Part shown: in pieces, positions 1-5,222 of the stretch
Numbering within the stretch: the first letter of the stretch is position 1
How the letters are laid out: the number at the start of each line of letters is the position of its first letter
Source: an uncultured Lachnospiraceae bacterium
GTDB taxonomy: Bacteria; Bacillota; Clostridia; Lachnospirales; Lachnospiraceae
DNA: 5,688 nt
Assembly (NCBI GenBank): GCA_902783295.1
Contig: CACZQT010000166.1
Coordinates: 1-5,688, forward strand
Reading direction: 5' to 3'
Translations under genes and position numbers: made by a program
The notes under the pieces: generated by a model
What the model was told of the DNA's origin: nothing
Databases searched by the model: none
The model's input: the letters and a program-made list of their open reading frames with translations, nothing else

Positions 1-120
1 GAAAGATATAAGTAAACCAGCTGCTTAGCCTTGGATCAATGTACAGTCAGGATTATCAGGTGTTTTTGAGCCAAAGCAGGAAACTCATTTAAAGCAGACT
101 TATGATAAGCTATGCAATAC

Positions 121-150
121 TTGAAAAGTTGGTGCTGAGGAGGGTATACT
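121..150 (+). promoter_or_regulatory. Sigma-A-like promoter upstream of the kinase gene
   Basis: TTGAAA at 121-126 and TATACT at 145-150 are separated by 18 bases, close to the housekeeping sigma consensus (5 of 6 matches in each box). It lies in an AT-rich stretch just before the base composition shifts. Transcription would start near 157, giving a leader of about 115 bases before the kinase start at 272. This is inferred from the motifs alone. Confidence 0.55.
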
Positions 151-174
151 AAGAAAACAGTGAGTCCAAAGTTT

Positions 175-208
175 CCGGCGTCTGTGCCTGCGCACCTGGC
201 CGGGTTTT
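175..208 (+). promoter_or_regulatory. Leader hairpin followed by a short T run, possible attenuator
   Basis: CCGGC at 175-179 pairs with GCCGG at 199-203, and inside it GTGC at 184-187 pairs with GCAC at 192-195 around a CTGC loop, with a small internal loop between the two helices. TTTT follows at 205-208. The hairpin lies downstream of the predicted promoter and before the kinase gene, so it could stop or modulate transcription. The T run is short and I see no clear anti-terminator or known riboswitch core, so the regulatory role is speculative. Confidence 0.3.
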
Positions 209-271
209 GAGGGGAGTATCGCTGCGCCTGTTTTCTCTGTGCAAAAGAAATATTTCGGACTGGAGATAAGG

Positions 272-1039
272 ATGGAATATCATGTTACCGTGAACGGAAT
301 CGAGGTGTCGGCCCGCTACAGTGACCGGGCTGTCAGGGAAATCTTTCTTCCTCTGCTGAAAAGGCTGACGGCCATGCAAAAGCAGAAGGGGAGGAGAATC
401 TTTGTTATGCTGGCGGCTCCTCCCGGAGCCGGCAAGAGTACGCTGTGCAGTTTCCTGGAAAACCTTTCCGGGAAGTCGACAGGAACAGAGGAGATCCAGG
501 CTGTCGGCATGGATGGGTTCCACAGGCGTCAGGAATATCTTTTAAGCCATACGATCTGCCGGGACGGAGAAGAAATCCCTATGGTGAAAATCAAGGGAGC
601 GCCGGTTACCTTTGATCTGGAGCGCCTGAAGGAGTATGTGAAAAGAGCAGCCGCGGGCGAGGACTGCGGCTGGCCGGTGTATGACAGAATTCTGCACAAC
701 CCGGTGGAGGATGCCCTCCGGATTCATAAGGATATAATACTGCTGGAAGGGAACTACCTGCTGCTGGATGAAGACGGATGGCGGGATTTATCTGCTTTTG
801 CGGACTATACGATCTCCATTCGTGCCGGAGAGGAGCTCCTTCGGACGCGCCTGATTGACCGGAGAGTGAAGACAGGGGTGGACAGGGAGGCGGCGGTTCA
901 GTTCGTTGATTACAGCGACATGCCGAATGCCCGCCTGTGCCTGGAAAAAACAATGCCGGCAGATCTTCAGCTGGAATTAGATTCTGAAGGATTGCTTATA
1001 CCGGAACAAGCACAGACTGCGGGAAGCGCGGTGATGTGA
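272..1039 (+). CDS. Nucleoside/nucleotide kinase family protein (YggC/FrcK-like P-loop kinase)
   Basis: This is a 255-residue soluble protein of the P-loop kinase superfamily that includes uridine kinase, pantothenate kinase and phosphoribulokinase. It probably phosphorylates a small sugar- or nucleoside-like substrate with ATP; the substrate cannot be told from sequence. Visible motifs are a Walker A loop PGAGKST at residues 51-57, DGFH at 81-84 (the substrate-side DGFH/DxFH signature of this group), YDR at 137-139, a Walker-B-like strand LLEGNYLLL at 157-165, and an arginine-rich lid near LIDRRVKTGVDR. The length fits the YggC/FrcK subgroup. I chose ATG 272 because GGAG at 262-265 lies six bases upstream; a GTG at 239 in the same frame would add 11 residues but has no clear ribosome binding site. 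The stop codon overlaps the next start (TGATG), suggesting translational coupling. The family is fairly sure, the substrate unknown. Confidence 0.85.
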   Translation: MEYHVTVNGIEVSARYSDRAVREIFLPLLKRLTAMQKQKGRRIFVMLAAPPGAGKSTLCSFLENLSGKSTGTEEIQAVGMDGFHRRQEYLLSHTICRDGEEIPMVKIKGAPVTFDLERLKEYVKRAAAGEDCGWPVYDRILHNPVEDALRIHKDIILLEGNYLLLDEDGWRDLSAFADYTISIRAGEELLRTRLIDRRVKTGVDREAAVQFVDYSDMPNARLCLEKTMPADLQLELDSEGLLIPEQAQTAGSAVM

Positions 1040-1758
1040 TGACGAATGAAAATGGAGAATGGATTGTGAAAGGTCTTGAATGGGATAACCCTTACCGGAT
1101 CCGCTCCTGGCGGGAGCTGATCAACTGGATTAATGAAGTGGGTTTTCTTCCGCTTTTTGCCAATGAAATACCGGGCTTTTCGGCAGAAGAGCACGTTTCA
1201 CCTGATTTCTGGTGGACGGGCAACCGGGAGCAGGATCCCTGGGAGTGGCGGGAGATCATTTCCGCGACCGGCGAGGTGGCGTATGGAAAGTTCTTTGACG
1301 GAAAGTCGGGATTTATTTCCAGAGAATGGTTCCCGTATTTTGCGAATGCACGACGGGATGGTTACGATTTTGACTCGGCGTGGGAAGATGGGCTGATTCA
1401 GCGCAGGCTCAAGGCAATTATGGATCGTTTTGAGGACGGCGGCATGCATCCGGGTTTTGAACTGAAGCCTGCAGCCGGATTCGGAAAGGACGGCTATAAG
1501 AACTTCGAAGGCTGCGTAACGCAGCTTCAGAAGCAGACGTATCTCGTGATCCGCAAGTTTGAACGGCGGAAGAATAAGAAAGGCCAGAGCTACGGGATGG
1601 CCGTTTCCTATTATCAGAGACCGGAGGAACTGTGGGGATATGAGCACGTGACCGGAGCCTATAAGGAGGATCCCCGGGTTTCTGCAGAGCGCATTCTTAC
1701 GAGGGCGAAAGAAGTATTTCCGGAAGGAAACTGGGCGTCCTGCAGGCTGCTCAAATAG
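1039..1758 (+). CDS. AlkZ-related protein (possible DNA glycosylase-like fold)
   Basis: This 239-residue protein has no signal peptide or membrane segment. It is rich in aromatic residues, with runs such as FWWTG, DPWEWREI, YGKFFD and GFISREWFPYFAN. From memory these match a clostridial family named AlkZ-related after the AlkZ/YcaQ (HTH_42) DNA glycosylases, which remove alkylated or crosslinked bases. A QLQ triplet at residues 162-164 recalls the catalytic Q-x-Q motif of AlkZ, but I cannot align it and treat this as a hint only. The ATG at 1039 shares its A with the TGA stop of the kinase gene, and a weak GGGAAG lies 12 bases upstream, so translation is probably coupled to the kinase; a GTG one codon earlier (1036) is also possible. 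A 106-base gap follows. The family assignment is moderately confident. Enzymatic activity is unproven, and the protein may be a non-catalytic relative. Confidence 0.6.
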   Translation: MTNENGEWIVKGLEWDNPYRIRSWRELINWINEVGFLPLFANEIPGFSAEEHVSPDFWWTGNREQDPWEWREIISATGEVAYGKFFDGKSGFISREWFPYFANARRDGYDFDSAWEDGLIQRRLKAIMDRFEDGGMHPGFELKPAAGFGKDGYKNFEGCVTQLQKQTYLVIRKFERRKNKKGQSYGMAVSYYQRPEELWGYEHVTGAYKEDPRVSAERILTRAKEVFPEGNWASCRLLK

Positions 1759-1864
1759 TTCCAGGCAGGTAAGAAGGATAATTATCTGCACTGGCTGCGG
1801 TAAGATAAAATGAATGGGTTTACTACGGCGACTGCAGATGGATTTATATTTCGAAGGAGCAGGA

Positions 1865-2098
1865 ATGGCAAGCTATCTGATTAAGGATACAACCAGGGAA
1901 GAACGCGAACGGATTGTGGAAGAATCGCTTGGAAATATTAACGGCAGCTGTGATGGGTGCGCTGCCGGTCTGGCGGATATGTACCAGGATTATATCGATG
2001 GAAAACGGGAGCTGAAGGAAATCAATATGGCCTTTCGCGCGAGGTACGTCTCCGGGGAAGATATGCCTGAAAAGGGAAGCTGCAGCTATGTCCGATAA
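1865..2098 (+). CDS. Small CxxC protein of unknown function (77 residues)
   Basis: This is a 77-residue, highly charged soluble protein. It starts MASYLIKDTT, followed by a predicted helix rich in E and R (residues 10-21), then a CDGC motif (C29 and C32), a segment reading YQDYIDGKRELKEIN, and a last cysteine at 73. The CxxC pair could bind metal or be redox-active, but two or three cysteines alone do not prove that. ATG 1865 is preferred because AAGGAG at 1854-1859 lies five bases upstream; an in-frame ATG at 1814 would add 17 residues and lacks a ribosome binding site. The 3' end overlaps the next gene by 11 bases, so the two are probably translated from one message. I recognise it as a type of small protein seen in Lachnospiraceae but know no function for it. 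My recollection is that some relatives carry a purine-biosynthesis (PurH) label, which this length makes implausible. Confidence 0.75.
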   Translation: MASYLIKDTTREERERIVEESLGNINGSCDGCAAGLADMYQDYIDGKRELKEINMAFRARYVSGEDMPEKGSCSYVR

Positions 2099-2354
2099 CA
2101 GGAATTATGTCTATCTTCTGCGCTGCGCTGACAGCACCCTTTACTGCGGCTGGACAACGGATCTGGAGAAAAGGCTTAAGATTCACAACAGCGGGCGTGG
2201 AGCGAAATATACCAGATCCAGGCTGCCGGTGCAGCTGGTGTATCATGAAGAATACGAAGACAGACACGAAGCGCTCAGCAGGGAATGGCATATCAAGCGA
2301 ATGAGCAGGGCAGAGAAAGAAGCGCTGATCTTATACCGGAAAGAAGACAGGTGA
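2088..2354 (+). CDS. GIY-YIG nuclease superfamily protein (YhbQ/YazA, UPF0213-like)
   Basis: This 88-residue single-domain protein belongs to the GIY-YIG fold, whose members cut DNA with a metal-assisted tyrosine/arginine/glutamate site. The first strand carries YVYLLRC (residues 7-13), standing in for GIY, and LYCGWT (18-23) stands in for YIG. R29 in EKRL, H33, and E66 in the REWHIKRMSR segment correspond to the conserved Arg, His and metal-binding Glu of the family, so the active site looks intact. The length matches the short stand-alone UPF0213 proteins rather than UvrC or homing endonucleases, and there is no separate DNA-binding domain. The biological role of this group is poorly defined; nucleic-acid processing or repair is the usual inference. 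It starts inside the 3' end of the preceding small gene (11-base overlap), with GGGAAG eight bases upstream, and is followed after 12 bases by a membrane-protein gene. Confidence 0.88.
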   Translation: MSDNRNYVYLLRCADSTLYCGWTTDLEKRLKIHNSGRGAKYTRSRLPVQLVYHEEYEDRHEALSREWHIKRMSRAEKEALILYRKEDR

Positions 2355-2366
2355 CGGGGAGACGAT

Positions 2367-2852
2367 ATGTCGGAACGAGTAGAATTACAGGAAGACGGTT
2401 CTTACCGGTGGTCATGTTCCATAGACAAAGATTTTCATCGAAGTAAAGCAAAAGCGGGATTCTGGGCCTGCCTGGCGGTTGCGGGGGTTTCTCTGCTGGC
2501 TGGATTTTTCGCTTCCGGAATGAGTTCTGCGCACAATTCCATATGGATGATCTTATTGGTGCCGTTTGTTATAATGATTATCGGCCTGCCTCTGATTTTT
2601 CTGTATGGCTCGGCAGAGGATCCGCATGAAAGTTATGTGCTGACAGAAAAATACGTAAAATCCGGATATGGAAGAGAGGCAGTTTTTGCCACCTTTGAAA
2701 GGACGAAAAACGTTTCCATCAGACCCCGGTATATTGAACTGAGCGGGCAGTTCAGAACCACAAGGGTGTATATACCGGCTGAAGACAGAGAGTTTGTCCG
2801 GGAATATATCCTGGCACGTATCCCCGGAAATGCAGTGGTAAAATATCATTAA
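2367..2852 (+). CDS. Two-helix membrane protein of unknown function
   Basis: This is a 161-residue protein with a short charged N-terminus, two hydrophobic helices at about residues 31-50 and 59-80 joined by a brief SSAHNS-type turn, and a C-terminal soluble part of about 80 residues. The hairpin topology implies both termini lie on the same side of the membrane, probably the cytoplasm. The tail alternates short beta-like segments (SYVLTEKYVKSGY, VSIRPRYIELSG, RTTRVYIP) and ends with a helix (EDREFVREYILARIP). That pattern recalls small PH-like or YcxB-like membrane proteins, but I cannot assign the fold with certainty. GGGGAG at 2356-2361 lies five bases before the ATG. The gene begins 12 bases after the GIY-YIG stop and is the last of its cluster, since a good promoter follows for the next gene. 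No function is proposed. Confidence 0.72.
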   Translation: MSERVELQEDGSYRWSCSIDKDFHRSKAKAGFWACLAVAGVSLLAGFFASGMSSAHNSIWMILLVPFVIMIIGLPLIFLYGSAEDPHESYVLTEKYVKSGYGREAVFATFERTKNVSIRPRYIELSGQFRTTRVYIPAEDREFVREYILARIPGNAVVKYH

Positions 2853-2886
2853 AGTCAGCAGGGAGAATAAAAGCATCGGCTTTGAA

Positions 2887-2915
2887 TTGACAGACGGCAT
2901 GGTATGAGATATTGT
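2887..2915 (+). promoter_or_regulatory. Sigma-A-like promoter for the SH3 protein gene
   Basis: A perfect TTGACA box at 2887-2892 is followed after exactly 17 bases by TATTGT at 2910-2915 (4 of 6 matches). Transcription would start near 2922, leaving a leader of about 95 bases before the start at 3018. It lies in the 165-base gap after the membrane-protein gene, which otherwise shows no gene or terminator that I can support. It would drive the SH3 gene and probably the deformylase-like gene behind it. Confidence 0.55.
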
Positions 2916-3017
2916 TAGTGGTGATAGGGCTTTCTGTCTGGATCCGGAAAGGCGTAAAGGAATCCGGGCCGGCAGAATAGCGGGAATAAAAACAATCATT
3001 GAAGGAGGACGATGAAA

Positions 3018-3512
3018 ATGAAAAAGCACGCATTGCTGCCCGCTTTAACCGCACTGGCTCTTCTGATCGGAAGCGCCGGAACAGCTCATGCACAGATTAT
3101 TCCGCCTTATGGCCCCGGGCAGATCGGGTATCAAGGTGCGGTGCTGTGTGAAGAGCTTACGCTGCGCCAGGAACCCAACGCTTCTTCCAAAGCCGTGAAA
3201 ACCATAAAGTATGGTGACTTTTTAGGAGTCTTCCAGGTAGTGGACGGATGGGCAGAATGCTATTTCTCGGATGATGTGAACGGAGGCCCTGAAGGCTGGG
3301 TAAACGCAGACTACATCGTGGTCGATCCTGACTGGTACAAGACGGATGAACAGACACCGGTTTATGCCTGGAATGAGACAACGGCGCTCAGAGTTGCTTT
3401 GCTGGACAAGGACGTCACTCTGCCGATTCTGAAAGACGAAGGAGACTGGCTCATCGTCAGCCTGCGTGGCGCTACCGGCTGGATTCATAAGACCGCGGCA
3501 GATAAGTCGTGA
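3018..3512 (+). CDS. Secreted protein with two SH3-like domains
   Basis: This 164-residue exported protein has a classic signal peptide: a lysine-rich start MKK, a hydrophobic core through about residue 19, and a likely cleavage site after AHA at 23-25. The mature part holds a bacterial SH3 domain at about 40-102, with the family pattern LTLRQEPN followed by KTIKYGD, DGWAEC and EGWVNADYI. A second, more divergent SH3-like unit at about 111-158 has ALRVAL, EGDWLIVSL and TGWIHK. Such domains commonly bind cell-wall peptides or mediate surface interactions, and no catalytic domain is attached. ATG 3018 lies nine bases after AAGGAGG (3002-3008) and gives a standard signal peptide; an ATG at 3012 in the same frame would add two residues but leaves only three bases of spacing. 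The deformylase-like gene begins 30 bases downstream, probably in the same transcript. Confidence 0.85.
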   Translation: MKKHALLPALTALALLIGSAGTAHAQIIPPYGPGQIGYQGAVLCEELTLRQEPNASSKAVKTIKYGDFLGVFQVVDGWAECYFSDDVNGGPEGWVNADYIVVDPDWYKTDEQTPVYAWNETTALRVALLDKDVTLPILKDEGDWLIVSLRGATGWIHKTAADKS

Positions 3513-3542
3513 CCGGTGACATGGTGAAAGAGACCAGTAGAT

Positions 3543-3953
3543 ATGATTCGGCCGATTGTTAAGGATGTCTTCTTCCTCGGACAGAAATCGGAGGAGGCGG
3601 CGCAGCAGGATCTGGCGGTTGGGACTGACCTGCAGGATACCCTGACAGCCAACCGGGACCGCTGTGTTGGCATGGCGGCGAACATGATCGGGGTAAAAAA
3701 GCGGATCATCATTGTGAATGCCGGTTTTGTGAACCTTGTCATGTATAATCCGGTGCTCCTGAAAAGGGATACTCCCTATGAAGCGGAGGAGGGCTGCCTG
3801 TCGCTGGAAGGTGTCCGGAAAACAACCCGGTATCAGAATATTGCAGTGGAATATCTGGATCCCGGGTGGAAAAAACACCGGGAGAAATTCTCCGGCTGGA
3901 CCGCGCAGATCATCCAGCATGAGCTGAATCATCTGGACGGGATTATTATATGA
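3543..3953 (+). CDS. Peptide deformylase-like metalloprotein with altered motif 1
   Basis: This 136-residue cytoplasmic protein belongs to the peptide deformylase family, which removes the formyl group from the N-terminal methionine of new proteins using a metal ion. The metal ligands are present: C85 in EEGCLS (residues 82-87), and H126 and H130 in HELNH, with catalytic E127. Motif 1 reads GMAANMIG at 43-50, whereas classical enzymes have GxAAxQxG, so methionine 48 replaces the glutamine that stabilises the reaction intermediate. N129 also replaces the usual aspartate of HExDH. The protein is shorter than typical enzymes of about 150-190 residues and ends just after motif 3. From memory, this variant is widespread in clostridia beside a standard deformylase, so it may be a secondary or specialised enzyme. 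The ribosome binding site is weak. The gene follows the SH3 gene by 30 bases and is followed by a hairpin terminator. Confidence 0.85.
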   Translation: MIRPIVKDVFFLGQKSEEAAQQDLAVGTDLQDTLTANRDRCVGMAANMIGVKKRIIIVNAGFVNLVMYNPVLLKRDTPYEAEEGCLSLEGVRKTTRYQNIAVEYLDPGWKKHREKFSGWTAQIIQHELNHLDGIII

Positions 3954-3961
3954 TCTTATGG

Positions 3962-4006
3962 ATTTGCCCTCTGACGGCTGCCGCAGGCTTCCGACGGAGG
4001 GCAAAT
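3962..4006. terminator. Hairpin between convergent genes, probable bidirectional terminator
   Basis: ATTTGCCCTC at 3962-3971 pairs perfectly with GAGGGCAAAT at 3997-4006 (10 bp) around a 25-base loop that can form additional short pairings. It lies between the deformylase-like stop at 3953 and the minus-strand GNAT stop at 4015, the expected place for a shared terminator. Neither side has a long T run beyond the stem, so termination strength is uncertain. Confidence 0.55.
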
Positions 4007-4014
4007 TGTGCTGT

Positions 4015-5037
4015 TCAAAGAATGGCAAGTTCTCTTTTTGCAATAATCAGTGTGTAATCTTTTCTTTCTGAAGTGACGCCGGTTTCGCGGAAGAGATTCT
4101 TATGCCAGAAATGTTCCGCCTGCGGGTTGCCGCTGACCCAGCAGAGCCGTACGGTATCCAGACCCAGATTACGGAGATTTCCGCACAGTTCCCGGATGAT
4201 CCGGCTGCCGATGCCCCGGCCCTGCAGAGAAGAGTCTGTCATAAAGAAGCCGATAAAAGCGGTTTTTTCATCCGGATATCCGAGGATCAGATCCAGCATT
4301 GCGGCCAGACGGTCCTGGTCAAAGTATCCGACAAAGAATTTGTCGGCCATGGTTTTCCCGGGAGGCAGGGCTTTCAGATCCTCCCGGAGACTTTCTTCCG
4401 TCGCGAAAGGCGGGCAGTGCCGGTAGTATAACGGGTTCCCGGCGGCCAGTTTTAACATTTCCGGAATATCCTGATCTGTCAGAGGACGTACCTGGTACTG
4501 CCCTGAAAACCCGGAAACATCCAGGTGGATCAGTTTCATTCCATAATCTCTTTCATCGGAGTCATTTATGAGGTAATCCATCCCTTCATCAGAGACGATG
4601 GCGAATCCACACTTCTCATGCAGCCGGATGGAAGGGATGTTCTTTTTGCTTACACAGTCACAGAGCGTAAATGATCCGCTTTCTTTCAGATGACGGATCA
4701 GGCTGTACAGCAGTTTTTCCCCATATCCTCTGCGCCGGTGATCCGGGTGTGTTTCTACGGCTTCCAGGTAAAAGAACCTTTCCCGGATGCGGTACAGGCG
4801 GAGCGCGCTGATCCAGGTGCCGTTTTCTTCCAGCACCCAGCACTCATTGCCCGGCACCGGAAGGAATTCTTCCTCCATGTAATGGAGGAACTCTTTTTCC
4901 ACCAGCTGCAGGGCTTCCTGTTCATCTTCTATATCCGGATAGAAATACGGGATATTTTCCCGGTTCGCTTCCGAATAAAGGTCCATCAGCTGTCTTTTAT
5001 CTATTTCGGAAAATGCCGTGATTCTGTGTATTATCAT
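4015..5037 (-). CDS. Tandem two-domain GNAT family N-acetyltransferase
   Basis: This 340-residue cytoplasmic protein is built from two GNAT domains, which transfer an acetyl group from acetyl-CoA to an amine. The first domain (about 1-170) shows the acetyl-CoA loop RRRGYG at 101-106 after VETHPDH, followed by N133 and HEKCGF at 140-145. The second (about 181-335) shows QGRGIG at 272-277, then GNPQAEHFWHKNLF at 303-316. Both cofactor loops match Q/R-x-x-G-x-G/A, so both may be active. The substrates are unknown, and the two halves differ clearly in sequence. I chose the ATG at 5037 because AGAGG lies seven bases upstream and the predicted promoter would start RNA near 5067; in-frame ATGs at 5097 and 5088 fall inside that promoter, and the one at 5052 has no good ribosome binding site. 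The gene converges on the deformylase-like gene and diverges from the radical SAM gene. Confidence 0.87.
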   Translation of the reverse strand: MIIHRITAFSEIDKRQLMDLYSEANRENIPYFYPDIEDEQEALQLVEKEFLHYMEEEFLPVPGNECWVLEENGTWISALRLYRIRERFFYLEAVETHPDHRRRGYGEKLLYSLIRHLKESGSFTLCDCVSKKNIPSIRLHEKCGFAIVSDEGMDYLINDSDERDYGMKLIHLDVSGFSGQYQVRPLTDQDIPEMLKLAAGNPLYYRHCPPFATEESLREDLKALPPGKTMADKFFVGYFDQDRLAAMLDLILGYPDEKTAFIGFFMTDSSLQGRGIGSRIIRELCGNLRNLGLDTVRLCWVSGNPQAEHFWHKNLFRETGVTSERKDYTLIIAKRELAIL

Positions 5038-5054
5038 GACGCAACCTCTCATGT

Positions 5055-5097
5055 ATGTTCCGGAATCCTCTTTATCATAGAACTGCATCCGGAACAT
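5055..5097. repeat. Perfect 10-bp inverted repeat bracketing the GNAT -10 box
   Basis: ATGTTCCGGA at 5055-5064 and TCCGGAACAT at 5088-5097 are exact reverse complements separated by 23 bases. The arms are about 33 bp apart centre to centre, roughly three helical turns. The -10 box of the minus-strand promoter lies between them, and one arm occupies the -10/-35 spacer. The layout suits an operator for a dimeric regulator, though TCCGGA is a common hexamer across this window. Confidence 0.45.
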
Positions 5098-5102
5098 TGC
5101 AA
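5074..5102 (-). promoter_or_regulatory. Sigma-A-like promoter for the GNAT gene
   Basis: On the minus strand TTGCAA (5102-5097) is followed after 17 bases by TATGAT (5079-5074). Both boxes match the consensus well (4 of 6 and 5 of 6), and the start of transcription would fall near 5067, about 30 bases before the ATG at 5037. The -35 hexamer is shared with the opposite promoter. Confidence 0.6.
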
Positions 5103-5125
5103 TGATAACCGTCAGGTTTTATAAG
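5097..5125 (+). promoter_or_regulatory. Sigma-A-like promoter for the radical SAM gene, sharing its -35 box
   Basis: TTGCAA at 5097-5102 is its own reverse complement, so it also reads as a -35 box on the plus strand. TATAAG at 5120-5125 (5 of 6 matches) follows after exactly 17 bases. Transcription would start near 5132, leaving a leader of about 90 bases before the ATG at 5223. The leader contains a small GCCGC/GCGGC hairpin (5164-5168 with 5177-5181) of unknown meaning. Confidence 0.5.
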
Positions 5126-5222
5126 AGCGCAGTGAGGTGTTCAGACAGAAGACGGGGCGGGAAGCCGCTTTACCGGGCGGCGTTGTGGAGTGTTTGTGCA
5201 GAATACTGCCGGGAGATCAGAT

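Noticed and set aside
1..120. AT-rich left edge, considered as the end of an upstream gene or an attachment site
   Set aside because: All three forward frames hit a stop within about 30 bases and no integrase, tRNA end or convincing repeat is present; only a small repeated AAAGCAG (73-79 and 91-97) was seen.
1198..1791. Minus-strand open frame of 197 codons opposite the AlkZ-related gene
   Set aside because: It is antisense to a gene with clear family motifs, no ribosome binding site was noted, and the translation shows no plausible domain.
1783..1811. Possible promoter in the gap before the CxxC protein (TTATCT and TAAAAT)
   Set aside because: The -10-like box is fair but the -35 box matches the consensus poorly, so it does not stand out from chance.
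2916..3015. Open plus-strand stretch before the SH3 gene that reads DIVSGDRAFCLDPERR and onward to a stop at 3013-3015
   Set aside because: About 33 codons with no start codon or ribosome binding site, preceded by a stop; I read it as leader sequence rather than a gene remnant.
3222..4043. Minus-strand open frame of 273 codons across the SH3 and deformylase-like genes
   Set aside because: It lies antisense to two well-supported genes, its translation shows no recognisable domain and has shadow-like composition, and it would run across the terminator hairpin.
4690..5124. Plus-strand open frame of 144 codons antisense to the GNAT gene
   Set aside because: It reads through the first GNAT domain on the opposite strand and across the divergent promoter region, and shows no domain or ribosome binding site.
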